A stretch of DNA of 64,000 nt, from the NCBI RefSeq assembly GCF_020524485.1, contig NZ_JAIVLF010000005.1:434001-498000 (forward strand), read 5' to 3'. Below are positions 42,417 to 50,489 of the stretch, one piece after another (within the stretch, counting starts at the first letter, position 1; each line of letters opens with the position of its first letter). Below the pieces are notes generated by a model, which made no database searches, was not told the DNA's origin, and worked only from the letters and a program-made list of their open reading frames with translations. The stretch is from Novosphingobium profundi. GTDB taxonomy: Bacteria > Pseudomonadota > Alphaproteobacteria > Sphingomonadales > Sphingomonadaceae. The position numbers were made by a program, and so were the translations under genes.

Positions 42417-43792
42417 GCCTCTCCGGCCCCGCAACCGACAGTGCGCGTTGCCCTGCCCTGCTCGTCTCCGCTCCGGCTTCGGGCCAGGGCAAGACGCTGG
42501 TGACCGCCGCCCTCGCCCGGCGACACCGGCGTGCCGGGCGGCGCGTGCGCGTGTTCAAGTGCGGGCCGGACTTCCTCGACCCGATGATCCTCGAACGCGC
42601 GAGCGGGGCGCCGGTCTACCAGCTCGATCTGTTCATGGTCGGCGAGGAGGAATGCCGGCGCCTGCTGCATGAGGCCGCCAGGGACGCCGACGTGATCCTC
42701 GTCGAAGGGGTCATGGGCCTTTACGACGGAGACCCCAGCGCCGCCGATCTCGCCGCACGCTTCGGCCTGCCGGTGCTGGCCGTCCTCGACGGCTCGGCGA
42801 TGGCGCAGACCTTCGGCGCACTGGTGCTGGGGCTGGCGCGCTATCGCAGCGACACGCGCCTTCTAGGCGTCCTGGCCAACCGGGTGGGCAGTGCGCGTCA
42901 CGGCGAAATGCTGGAAGAGAGCCTTCCCGAAGGCATCGCCTGGCTGGGCGCCCTCGCCCGCGATCCCGACCTGGCCTTCCCCGAGCGCCACCTCGGCCTT
43001 CTCCAGGCTGATGAGATCGCCGATCTCGACGCGCGCCTTGGCCGGGCCGCGGCCAGCCTCCCGGATGGCGCCGACTGGCTACCCGAGGCCGTGACCTTCA
43101 CGCCCCCCGCCTCGCAGCCGGTCTCCGCGCGCGCATTGGAGGGGCACACGATCGCCGTAGCCCGGGATGCCGCGTTCGGCTTCATCTACCCCGCCAACAT
43201 TGCCTGCCTCGAAGTGCTCGGCGCACGAATTTCCTATTTTTCACCACTGGAGGACACGGCGCTTCCCGTCTGTGATGCGGTCTGGTTACCGGGAGGCTAC
43301 CCCGAGCTCCACGCCGAGCGCCTATCGGGGAACACATCCCTGATCGCAGACCTCCACCGCCACCTCCGCGCAGGCAAGCCCATCCTTGCCGAATGCGGAG
43401 GCATGCTCTTTTGCCTCGAGACCCTCGCCCCGCGTGAAAGCGCACCTGTGCCGATGGCCGGACTGCTACCCGGCCACGCGGCGCTGCAACCGCGCCTGGC
43501 CGCCCTTGGTCTTCAGGAGGTCGCTCTCGAAGGCGGGAGCCTGCGCGGCCACACCTTCCACTACTCGACCATGGAAACGTCGCTCTCGCCGATAGCGCAA
43601 TCGCGCTCACCACGCGGCCGCGCCGGTGAAGGCGTGTTTGCCAGCAGCCGTCTCACCGCCACCTACATGCACCTCTATTTCGCATCCGCCCCGGAAGCGA
43701 CGGCGCTCCTATTCCAGAAAAGCGCAACGCGCGCCGGTGCCGACAGTCCTGCCGACGGCACCGGTCGCACGCTGCAACCCGCAAGGGCCTGA
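42413..43792 (+). CDS. cobB: Cobyrinic acid a,c-diamide synthase
   Basis: A 459-residue glutamine amidotransferase of the CobB/CbiA group. VSAPASGQGKTLVTAAL is the ATP loop, FKCGPDFLDPMI the substrate region, LVEGVMGLYDG follows, and the C-terminal glutaminase has Cys in LAECGGMLF and His in ATYMHLYF. It amidates the a and c carboxylates before cobalt insertion or adenosylation. Ring-making genes are not in the window, so it may act on salvaged cobyrinate or serve a pathway completed elsewhere. GTG start at 42413. Confidence 0.9.
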   Translation: MSLSGPATDSARCPALLVSAPASGQGKTLVTAALARRHRRAGRRVRVFKCGPDFLDPMILERASGAPVYQLDLFMVGEEECRRLLHEAARDADVILVEGVMGLYDGDPSAADLAARFGLPVLAVLDGSAMAQTFGALVLGLARYRSDTRLLGVLANRVGSARHGEMLEESLPEGIAWLGALARDPDLAFPERHLGLLQADEIADLDARLGRAAASLPDGADWLPEAVTFTPPASQPVSARALEGHTIAVARDAAFGFIYPANIACLEVLGARISYFSPLEDTALPVCDAVWLPGGYPELHAERLSGNTSLIADLHRHLRAGKPILAECGGMLFCLETLAPRESAPVPMAGLLPGHAALQPRLAALGLQEVALEGGSLRGHTFHYSTMETSLSPIAQSRSPRGRAGEGVFASSRLTATYMHLYFASAPEATALLFQKSATRAGADSPADGTGRTLQPARA

Positions 43793-43801
43793 CGGCCTTG
43801 C
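43781..43801. terminator. Hairpin over the cobB stop, between convergent genes
   Basis: GCAA-G-GGCC and GGCC-TTGC pair around TGAC, with one bulged G, across the cobB stop (43790-43792). The LuxR-type gene ends at 43808 on the other strand. No T run; a weak bidirectional terminator at best. Confidence 0.35.
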
Positions 43802-43807
43802 GCCCCT

Positions 43808-44551
43808 TCAGTGCGCCATGGCTACGAGCGGCGGCGTCGCATCTTCGGAGGGCACGACCTCGCCGGGCTCCGCATCGGCGAAGCGCCCATTGGCCAGGAC
43901 GAGCCCCTGGTTGACCGCCCAGATCGCAGCCTGGGTGCGGTTCTGGACCATGAGCTTGCGCAGGATCGCTTTGACGTGAACCTTCACGGTCGCCTCGCTG
44001 ATATCGAGGCGATAGGCGATCACCTTGTTGGGATAGCCCATCACCAGGCAGTGCAGCGTATCGATCTCGCGTTCGGACAACAGTTCGCCCAGCTCGACCT
44101 TGATCTCGGCCTCCCCCTCGATCAGCGGCCGCTTGTGCGCGAGATGCTCGAGCAGCGCCGTGGGCATGACCTTCTCCCCCTGGTGGACGAGACGCAGCGA
44201 CCCCAGCAGCGGGTCGGAGGCGATCTCCTTGAGGAGGTAGGCATCGACACCGCGATTGAAGGCATCGACCATCTGACCGAAGTTGAAGCTGTCCACGAGC
44301 GCCGCGATGCGAAGACCGGGAAAGCGCTCCTTCAAGGGGTGAAGATTATCGATGTCGCCTTCCAGGACGGCGAGGTCGAGAATGGCCAGATCGAGGCTCG
44401 ACGCCTGTTCGTCGGTCAGCGCATCCTGGCATGAGGCAAAGCACTTCGCACAAGCGAACTCGCTACCCTCAAGTATTTTACCAATACCTTCCCGTATAAG
44501 TGAAGTAAAACCGATGATGGAAACATCCACTACGGAATCTAGAGATGTCAT
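43808..44551 (-). CDS. LuxR/NarL-type regulator with degenerate receiver
   Basis: A 247-residue response-regulator-like protein. The C-terminal helix-turn-helix (about residues 165-225: LSEREIDTLHCLVMGYPNKVIAYRLDISEATVKVH) is intact. The receiver keeps the phospho-acceptor-equivalent D59 (LAILDLA) and K108 (YLLKEI), but the acidic pair near the N terminus is missing: positions 14-15 read G-F (SIIGFTS) where DD or DE is expected. Metal-dependent phosphorylation is therefore doubtful. ATG 44551 follows AGAAAGG. It borders the exopolysaccharide genes and an AT-rich control region, and probably regulates them. No histidine kinase is adjacent. Confidence 0.85.
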   Translation of the reverse strand: MTSLDSVVDVSIIGFTSLIREGIGKILEGSEFACAKCFASCQDALTDEQASSLDLAILDLAVLEGDIDNLHPLKERFPGLRIAALVDSFNFGQMVDAFNRGVDAYLLKEIASDPLLGSLRLVHQGEKVMPTALLEHLAHKRPLIEGEAEIKVELGELLSEREIDTLHCLVMGYPNKVIAYRLDISEATVKVHVKAILRKLMVQNRTQAAIWAVNQGLVLANGRFADAEPGEVVPSEDATPPLVAMAH

Positions 44552-44856
44552 CGCCTTTCTCTCCCTAAGATGGAAATACGGACGACCCAAGACCGCACTT
44601 GAAAAATTTGCACCTTCATCATCCATTCAAATTTTGAACAGACACGAAAATTACAAAAAAAAGCAAGATTTGACGCACAAGAAGATAATATCCGCCACTC
44701 TCCAAATGTCTCCGTCCAAACGCCGGGACATTGTCGAGGCAACCTGGGCGCATCTCACGGCCAGCACAGATATTGTATATTATTTTTTACATTACGTCAT
44801 CTTGCGACTGCACTTCATGACAATAAGTAAACCACATAGTTAACAGCAAGTCGACC

Positions 44857-44881
44857 TATTTATACAATTGCCGTATAAATA
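44857..44881. promoter_or_regulatory. Perfect 9-bp dyad, candidate regulator box
   Basis: TATTTATAC (44857-44865), a 7-bp spacer and GTATAAATA (44873-44881) form a perfect inverted repeat in the AT-rich region. The TAC...GTA ends are compatible with NarL/LuxR-type half sites, and the regulator at 43808-44551 is about 300 bp away. Binding is not shown. Confidence 0.45.
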
Positions 44882-44946
44882 CGTAAAATACCTCAGATTC
44901 AGAGTGGAATAGGATACCCCATTGGAAATGTTTTGATACCCGAAGG

Positions 44947-44967
44947 AAACGACTCGGCGAGTCGTTT
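44947..44967 (-). terminator. Terminator of the left EPS operon
   Basis: AAACGACTC-GGC-GAGTCGTTT is a perfect 9-bp stem with a 3-nt loop, 38 bp past the PIG-L stop on the minus strand. The minus-strand 3' arm ends in TTT followed by CCTT. A good intrinsic terminator candidate with a short T tail. Confidence 0.65.
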
Positions 44968-45004
44968 GGGCCTCACGTGCCCATCCAGTTGCCCCCCGAC
45001 TGAC

Positions 45005-45694
45005 CTACGGGCGTCCTTCGATCTGCCGCACGACAACAAACGCCTCCGCAGCCGGGGCAAAGACGGTCGAGCCGCGTACCACCGCCAGGCTCTCGATCGT
45101 CTTGAGCGAACGCTCATCAGGAAACGGCTTGAGCTGGCTTTCGAACAGGGCGAAGGCATCGAGCTTGCGCTGGAGCGTGGCGCCGATATCGATGTAGCAG
45201 TTGGGCACGAAGGCCGGCGTCACGGGCGCGGCCAGCCAGTTCGTCTCGGACAGGGTCTCGTAACACAGTATGCGCTTGGGGACGCCCGCGTTGCGTGGTC
45301 GCGCCGCGACCATCGCTCCCAGGAAGGCGATCTGGTGATCGAGATGGATGTCGCCGACGAAGGGCAGGAACAGGGTATCGGGGGCGACCTCCTCCACCAC
45401 TTCGCCGATCGCCCGGTTGATCTGCCAGGCCGGAACCGTATCGAGCCGTGCTGCGGGAAAATCGAGACGGTGCACACGCGAAACACCAAGGTGCGCATGG
45501 GCCTGCTCCATTTCGGCCATGACGCGGGCAACCCCCTCCTCATCGAAGGCCGGAGGCCGGCCTCGCGTGACGAGGCACACCTCCACCTCGTGCCCTTCCT
45601 GTACGAGACGGGCCATGGTCCCGCCACACCCCAGTATCTCGTCGTCGGGGTGCGGTGCCACGACCAGAACCTTCCCGAAATGCGCAAGCGACAT
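45005..45694 (-). CDS. PIG-L family N-deacetylase
   Basis: A 229-residue zinc-dependent deacetylase. VVAPHPDDEILGCGG at residues 11-25 holds the metal-binding His-Pro-Asp-Asp motif, and GDIHLDHQIAF supplies the later His. Such enzymes remove N-acetyl groups from sugars or sugar lipids. It follows the formyltransferase by 3 bp on the same strand. Deacetylation followed by re-acylation with formyl is a natural pairing. The last gene of a three-gene left-pointing operon. Confidence 0.87.
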   Translation of the reverse strand: MSLAHFGKVLVVAPHPDDEILGCGGTMARLVQEGHEVEVCLVTRGRPPAFDEEGVARVMAEMEQAHAHLGVSRVHRLDFPAARLDTVPAWQINRAIGEVVEEVAPDTLFLPFVGDIHLDHQIAFLGAMVAARPRNAGVPKRILCYETLSETNWLAAPVTPAFVPNCYIDIGATLQRKLDAFALFESQLKPFPDERSLKTIESLAVVRGSTVFAPAAEAFVVVRQIEGRP

Positions 45695-45697
45695 GAT

Positions 45698-46609
45698 CTA
45701 GGCCTCCAGGATACTGTGCAACTTGGGAGGCGCGCCCCTCGCGCTTTCCCATTCAACGAGGTCGATCGGACCCGAGCCCGTCATGACCCGCAAGAGCCCG
45801 TCCTCGATCCCAACGACCTGGCCGGGCAAGGCGTGATAGCGCCAGGCATCCGGGCACAGACGGGTGCTCCAGACGGTCAACCGGTGCGGGCCATCCATGG
45901 CGAACGCCCCGGGATAGGGACGTCCCACCGCCCGCACGAGCCGGTCGATCCGAGTGGCATCGGCGCGCCAGTCGATACGCCCATCGGCAGGGGTCCGCCG
46001 CGCCGCCCATGTCGCGAGGCGCGTGTCCTGCCGCTCGCGCGGCGCGGTGCCCGAGGCCAGCTGCGCAAGGCATGTCCGCAGCATCGCGCGTAGAGCGTCC
46101 ATGTGCTGGTCATAGAGCTGCTGCGCCGTCGCGTCGGGCGCGACGTGAAAGAACTTTTGCGCCAGAATGTCACCATCATCGGTGCCCTCCCCGACCCAGA
46201 ACAGGCTGGACGCGGAGATTGGTTCGCCCAGGAGAATGGTCCAGGGTATCGCCGCCCGGCCGCGCAGGCGTGGCAGGGGTGCGGGATGATACCCGATCGT
46301 GCCCGAGGCCGCGATGGACAGGAACTCCTCCCCCACGATCTGCGACCAGCCCACGACGAAGACGTAGTCAGGCACCGCAGCGCGAACCATCGTCAGGGTT
46401 TCCGCAGAATTCGTTTGCGCCGCATGCTCCAGTCTGGCCCCCAGATCCCCGGCGAGGGAAGTCAGGTCCACCAGGTCGGAATGCCGCCCATGAAGAGCTG
46501 GCGGCAAGGTGAGGACCAGCGGCACCTGCCAGCCGGGCGCCCCAAGCAATTCTTCCAAGAGCACCTGCGTGCTTCCTACGGCACCAACCACGACTGCCCG
46601 CACCCCCAT
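45698..46609 (-). CDS. Formyltransferase-like protein of sugar modification
   Basis: A 303-residue protein of the formyl_transf_N fold with a C-terminal domain. YHPAPLPRLRGRAAIPWTI and GEGTDDGDILAQ match the active-site region that uses N10-formyl-tetrahydrofolate. H108 and D144 are present, but the usual Asn two residues before the His is Gly106 (IGYHPA). ATG 46609 was chosen because a GGAGGAGG ribosome site precedes it and the beta strand VRAVVVGAVGST then starts at residue 3. An in-frame GTG 39 bp earlier gives a charged extension. Probably formylates a 4-amino sugar made by the dehydratase and aminotransferase at 48385-51692. Confidence 0.75.
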   Translation of the reverse strand: MGVRAVVVGAVGSTQVLLEELLGAPGWQVPLVLTLPPALHGRHSDLVDLTSLAGDLGARLEHAAQTNSAETLTMVRAAVPDYVFVVGWSQIVGEEFLSIAASGTIGYHPAPLPRLRGRAAIPWTILLGEPISASSLFWVGEGTDDGDILAQKFFHVAPDATAQQLYDQHMDALRAMLRTCLAQLASGTAPRERQDTRLATWAARRTPADGRIDWRADATRIDRLVRAVGRPYPGAFAMDGPHRLTVWSTRLCPDAWRYHALPGQVVGIEDGLLRVMTGSGPIDLVEWESARGAPPKLHSILEA

Positions 46610-46657
46610 CACCTCCTCCCGCTTTTTCGCTTCACGCCGCGCCATCACAGCAAGGGC

Positions 46658-47920
46658 TCAGTGCGCCACCTTGCGCGGCTCGCTCACCGAGTCCGCATCT
46701 GCCCGAACTGGCACAGGACCTGTCGGCAATCCTGCCGCAGCAACATTTGAAATGCCCGGCCGTCCTTCCGGCACCTCAGGCTCAGCCCGCCAGGGCGCCT
46801 GCAGCAGGTCCATTTCCTCAAGCAGCTGGTGGTTGACCTTGCGCACATCGTAGATCTTCTCGGCGAGATCGCGCGCCCTTGCGCCCATGGTGGATGCGCG
46901 CTCCGGCGCCTCGACGAAGCGCATCATGGCCGCGCGCAGCGCCTCGGCATCGCGCGGCTCGACGAGATAGCCGTTCTCGCCCTCCACGATCGGCTCGCGG
47001 CAGCCGGGCATGTCGGTCGTAATTACCGCGCGTCCGGTGGCCATCGCCTCCAGGATCGTACGCGGCAGGCCCTCGCGGTAGAAGGAGGGCAGGACAAAGA
47101 CCGAGGAGGCCTCAAGGTAGGGCCGCACGTCCGAGCAGCCGGGAATGAATGTCACCGGGTATTGCCGGGCGAGCCGCGCGCATTCCTCCTCGTCGATGCC
47201 GGTCGGGTTGTTGCGCTCGTAATGGCCCAGCACCCAGAATTCGCAGTCGCCATGGTCCGCCTTGATGCGGGCTGCGGCCTCGAGGAACTCGTAGACACCT
47301 TTGTCGCGCATCAGACGACCGATGAGCAGGAAGCGCAGGCCCTGGCGTGGCAGCGGGGCTTGGACGAACCGCTCCAGATCGACGCCCGAACCCGGCACCT
47401 GGACGACATTCTGCCGCGGCGTGACGATGCCAAAGCGGATCATGTCGGCCCGGTCGTCACGGTTGAACACGAAGATCGCCCGCGCCCGGCGCACCGCCTC
47501 GCGGTAGAGCACGCTCACCAGCTTGCGCAGGCCGACGCGCGCGTGGCTGTCCTCACTGAAGACATGCCCCAGCCCCGACATCAGCGCGTAGAAGCGTGGG
47601 ACACACAGCAAGCGTGCCGCGATCCCGCCGTAAATGATCGGTTTCTGGGTATAGGCCAGCACGAGATCCGGGCGCTCGCGCAGCATCAGCCGCACGTAGT
47701 CGAGCAGAAGGCGCAGGTCGCGCAGGAAATTGGTTCCCGTGCGCTCCATCGCAACCTGACGAAACCCGATCCCGGACGCGTCCAGTTCCCGTTCCACATC
47801 GTCGTTACGGTCGGGAGCCACCGCCACGACCTTGTGTCCGTTGGCCACGAGTTCGCGCAACAAGGCGCCGCGAAAATTAGTCAGCGAATAGGCAAGACTG
47901 GAGAGGACAAGAACTTTCAT
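46658..47920 (-). CDS. Glycosyltransferase family 4
   Basis: A 420-residue GT-B enzyme. It has an N-terminal LSSLAYSLTNFRGALLRELVANGH, a central LLIGRLMRDKGVYEF and the nucleotide-sugar region PSFYREGLPRTILEAMATG with the E-x7-E pattern. It resembles transferases that add a sugar to a lipid-linked intermediate (WbnK or capsule type). ATG 47920 gives MKVLVLSS, a normal GT start. First gene of the left-pointing operon and divergent from the dehydratase gene. Confidence 0.88.
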   Translation of the reverse strand: MKVLVLSSLAYSLTNFRGALLRELVANGHKVVAVAPDRNDDVERELDASGIGFRQVAMERTGTNFLRDLRLLLDYVRLMLRERPDLVLAYTQKPIIYGGIAARLLCVPRFYALMSGLGHVFSEDSHARVGLRKLVSVLYREAVRRARAIFVFNRDDRADMIRFGIVTPRQNVVQVPGSGVDLERFVQAPLPRQGLRFLLIGRLMRDKGVYEFLEAAARIKADHGDCEFWVLGHYERNNPTGIDEEECARLARQYPVTFIPGCSDVRPYLEASSVFVLPSFYREGLPRTILEAMATGRAVITTDMPGCREPIVEGENGYLVEPRDAEALRAAMMRFVEAPERASTMGARARDLAEKIYDVRKVNHQLLEEMDLLQAPWRAEPEVPEGRPGISNVAAAGLPTGPVPVRADADSVSEPRKVAH

Positions 47921-48384
47921 AGCGCGGTTTGGCCCGTGATTGCGAGACGGCCGGGGGCGGCTGCGATCGACGATGCCCTTAGCACCGCGACCTCGCCCGC
48001 CATGGATCGGAAAAGCCGCAGCCGAGCGCGGCCACCTGCGGGGGTACCACGCATCTTTCCTGCGACTTTCGTCTCCTGGCTGAACGACCCCCCAGGTCCT
48101 CACCAACGATGCCCGCAGCCGGCAAAACTGCAAGAACGCAAGTGGCTGATCCCCTTTTGCGACAGCTACGGGGAATTCCGATACGTATATTTGACAGGGC
48201 AGGCATTTCTTTCGGGAGGTGAACTCCCAAAACGGCGATTTCGGCTTATGGCTTTAAGATCACGTGCGCCCCCGGCAGCGCTACCATAGCCTAGCAAACT
48301 GCAGAGGCCGCCGCAGCACTCGCCACGGCCGTCTTGCCTCGCCCGGATCCTTCCGGATCGTCCAAAACAGCGAAGGCTGCCCGC
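47921..48384. other. Divergent intergenic region, glycosyltransferase / dehydratase
   Basis: A 464-bp gap with no convincing gene. It holds GATACGTATAT (about 48179-48190), a TTGACA at 48191-48196 that lacks a matching -10 at 16-18 bp, and a small dyad GGGAG-GTGAA-CTCCC at 48214-48228. Promoters for both arms of the EPS locus should be here. Confidence 0.4.
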
Positions 48385-50475
48385 ATGAGCAAGAACATTG
48401 CAGACCGTGCCGCGTCATCCGCCAAGAGCGCATCCTCCCGTCCGTTGCTGCGTATTCGCAAGCTGGACGGCGCGCGCGAAAACGCCGCGATCGGACGCTT
48501 CAGCCTGCGGCGAACCTTTCGCAACCAGTTGCTGATCAGCTTCGACACCCTGACCATCGGCGCCACGTTCGTCGCGGCGTTCCTGTTGGTAGGGCACGGC
48601 CCTTTCTTGCAGAGCGAGGGGGTGTCCTGGACGACTGCGGGTATGGGTATCGTGACCGTGCTAGGGCTGTTCATGAGCGGCCTCTATCGCCGCAGCTGGC
48701 GCTTCTTCAGCTTTGCCCACTCTATCCACCTGGTCGCGCTGATCCTCCCCTGTATCGGCCTGGGCTGGGCGGTCGCGCTGCTGTCTCCGGCGGTGCGCGC
48801 CGAGCAGTCCAACCTGGCCGCAGTCATCGCCATCCACTGGCTTCTGGCGACCTCGGGCCTGGTGACACTGCGCGCCCTGCGGCGCCTCGTGCATGAACAC
48901 CTGAACCGCACCAGCAGCGCGCACCTGCGCCATGTCGCAGGTCGGCAACTGCCCCACGCGCTGCTTGTCGGCTCGCCCGACTGGGTGCTCTCGATCATCG
49001 AGATGCTGCGGCGTGAGGCGACCCCATCCTTCATCATTTCCGGCATTCTTCTGCCGACCCTCAACGACACGCTGATGCAGATCGGCAAGGTGCCGGTGCT
49101 GGGTAGCCACGACGATATCGTGAATGCCGTCGAGCGCCTGGAAGCCAAGGACCAGCGCCCCTCGCTGGTGATTGCCAGCGACGACGGCAATGACCTCACC
49201 AACCGCGAGATGGCCCGCCTCACCAGCCGTGCGCGCCACCTGGGCCTCGAACTCTCGCGCATTCGCGACTGCTGGAGCCACATCCTCCAGCGCAGCCCGA
49301 GCGCAGTTCACGAGGAGCTCTCGGTCAAGGATCTCCTGGGCCGCAGCGAATTCACGCTCGAAGGCGAGCAGATCACCAGCCAGATCTCGGGCAAGTGCGT
49401 GCTGGTGACAGGCGGTGGCGGCACCATCGGTTCGGAGCTTTGCTGGCAGCTGGCCAGCTTCCGCCCCTCCAAACTGGTCGTACTCGATCACAGCGAATAC
49501 CACCTCTACGCCGCCGAGATGAAACTGCGCGAGCGCTACCCCGATGTCCCCATCGAGGCCGAGCTGTGCAATATCCGCGAACGTTCCGAAGTGCGCCGCA
49601 TCTTCGCCAAGCACCGCCCGACCATCGTCTACCACGCTGCGGCGCTCAAGCACGTGCCGATCGTCGAGACGAGCCCGTGTGCCGGGGTCCACACTAACAT
49701 CCTGGGCACCCGCATCATCGCCGATGCGGTGTGCGAATTCGGCGCGAGGGCCATGGTCCAGGTCTCGACCGACAAGGCCGTGAACCCGGTCGGCATGATG
49801 GGCGCGACCAAGCGCGTGGGCGAGCTCTACAGCCAGGCGCTCGACATGTGCGGGATCGACGATCCCGACGCGCCGCGCTTTATGACCGTGCGCTTTGGCA
49901 ACGTGCTCGGCTCGAGCGGCTCGATCGTTCCCCTATTCCAGCGCCAGCTGCGCGAAGGCCGTCCGCTCACCGTCACCCACCCCGATATCGAACGCTTCTT
50001 CATGACCGTGCGCGAGGCGGTGCAGCTCATCCTGCAGAGCAGCGCCGCCGCGCTCAGCGAGCAGTCGCAGCGCGGCACGATCTTCGTGCTCGACATGGGC
50101 AAGCCCGTACGCATCGTCGATCTCGCCTACCGCATGATCCGGCTCTACGGCCTCCAGCCCGAGATCGACGTGCCCGTCCAGTTCGTCGGCCTGCGTCCGG
50201 GCGAAAAGCTCTACGAGGAACTTTTCGACATCTGCGAGGAGCAGACCAGTTCACGGATCAAGGGCATCTTCGAGGCCCAGTCGCGGCCCATCCCGCTCCC
50301 GCTCATTTCCCGCAGCATCGACCAGCTCGCTCACGCCGTGGAGGCGGGGGACCAGGCCGAGGCCCGGCGCATTACCCACACCCTCGTCAAGATGCCCAGC
50401 GGTGCGGCCTCGTTCCAGGTCATCGAGAATCCAGCGATGTCCCAGGACACCTCCCGCACGCGCACCCCCGCATAA
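48385..50475 (+). CDS. Membrane nucleotide-sugar 4,6-dehydratase (CapD/WbpM type)
   Basis: A 696-residue protein. Four hydrophobic helices (about residues 45-160) and a CoA-like middle domain precede an SDR domain with VLVTGGGGTIGSELC (about 330-345). The catalytic segment reads QVSTDKAVNPVGMMGATKRVGE: Met stands four residues before the Lys where most SDRs have Tyr, as in WbpM. It converts UDP-GlcNAc-type sugars to 4-keto-6-deoxy forms, which the next gene would aminate. ATG at 48385 is preceded by AAGG at 10 nt. First gene of the right arm. Confidence 0.88.
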   Translation: MSKNIADRAASSAKSASSRPLLRIRKLDGARENAAIGRFSLRRTFRNQLLISFDTLTIGATFVAAFLLVGHGPFLQSEGVSWTTAGMGIVTVLGLFMSGLYRRSWRFFSFAHSIHLVALILPCIGLGWAVALLSPAVRAEQSNLAAVIAIHWLLATSGLVTLRALRRLVHEHLNRTSSAHLRHVAGRQLPHALLVGSPDWVLSIIEMLRREATPSFIISGILLPTLNDTLMQIGKVPVLGSHDDIVNAVERLEAKDQRPSLVIASDDGNDLTNREMARLTSRARHLGLELSRIRDCWSHILQRSPSAVHEELSVKDLLGRSEFTLEGEQITSQISGKCVLVTGGGGTIGSELCWQLASFRPSKLVVLDHSEYHLYAAEMKLRERYPDVPIEAELCNIRERSEVRRIFAKHRPTIVYHAAALKHVPIVETSPCAGVHTNILGTRIIADAVCEFGARAMVQVSTDKAVNPVGMMGATKRVGELYSQALDMCGIDDPDAPRFMTVRFGNVLGSSGSIVPLFQRQLREGRPLTVTHPDIERFFMTVREAVQLILQSSAAALSEQSQRGTIFVLDMGKPVRIVDLAYRMIRLYGLQPEIDVPVQFVGLRPGEKLYEELFDICEEQTSSRIKGIFEAQSRPIPLPLISRSIDQLAHAVEAGDQAEARRITHTLVKMPSGAASFQVIENPAMSQDTSRTRTPA

Positions 50476-50489
50476 GGAGCCCGGAACGC

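Larger units (their letters stand above)
44552..45004. other. AT-rich control region beside the EPS locus
   Basis: A 453-bp gap, clearly richer in A/T than the rest of the window, with runs such as TATTATTTTTTACAT (about 44774-44788) and a perfect dyad at 44857-44881. It must contain the promoter of the LuxR-type gene. Short open frames here lack a ribosome site and protein-like composition. The right end carries the terminator of the PIG-L gene. Confidence 0.55.

Noticed and set aside
44352..44843. Open frame of 163 codons through the AT-rich region
   Set aside because: Half is antisense to the LuxR-type gene, the rest is AT-rich intergenic sequence without ribosome site or recognisable domain.
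48191..48213. TTGACA as a strong sigma-70 promoter for the dehydratase operon
   Set aside because: At 16-18 bp downstream the sequence is GGGAGG-like, with no acceptable -10 box.
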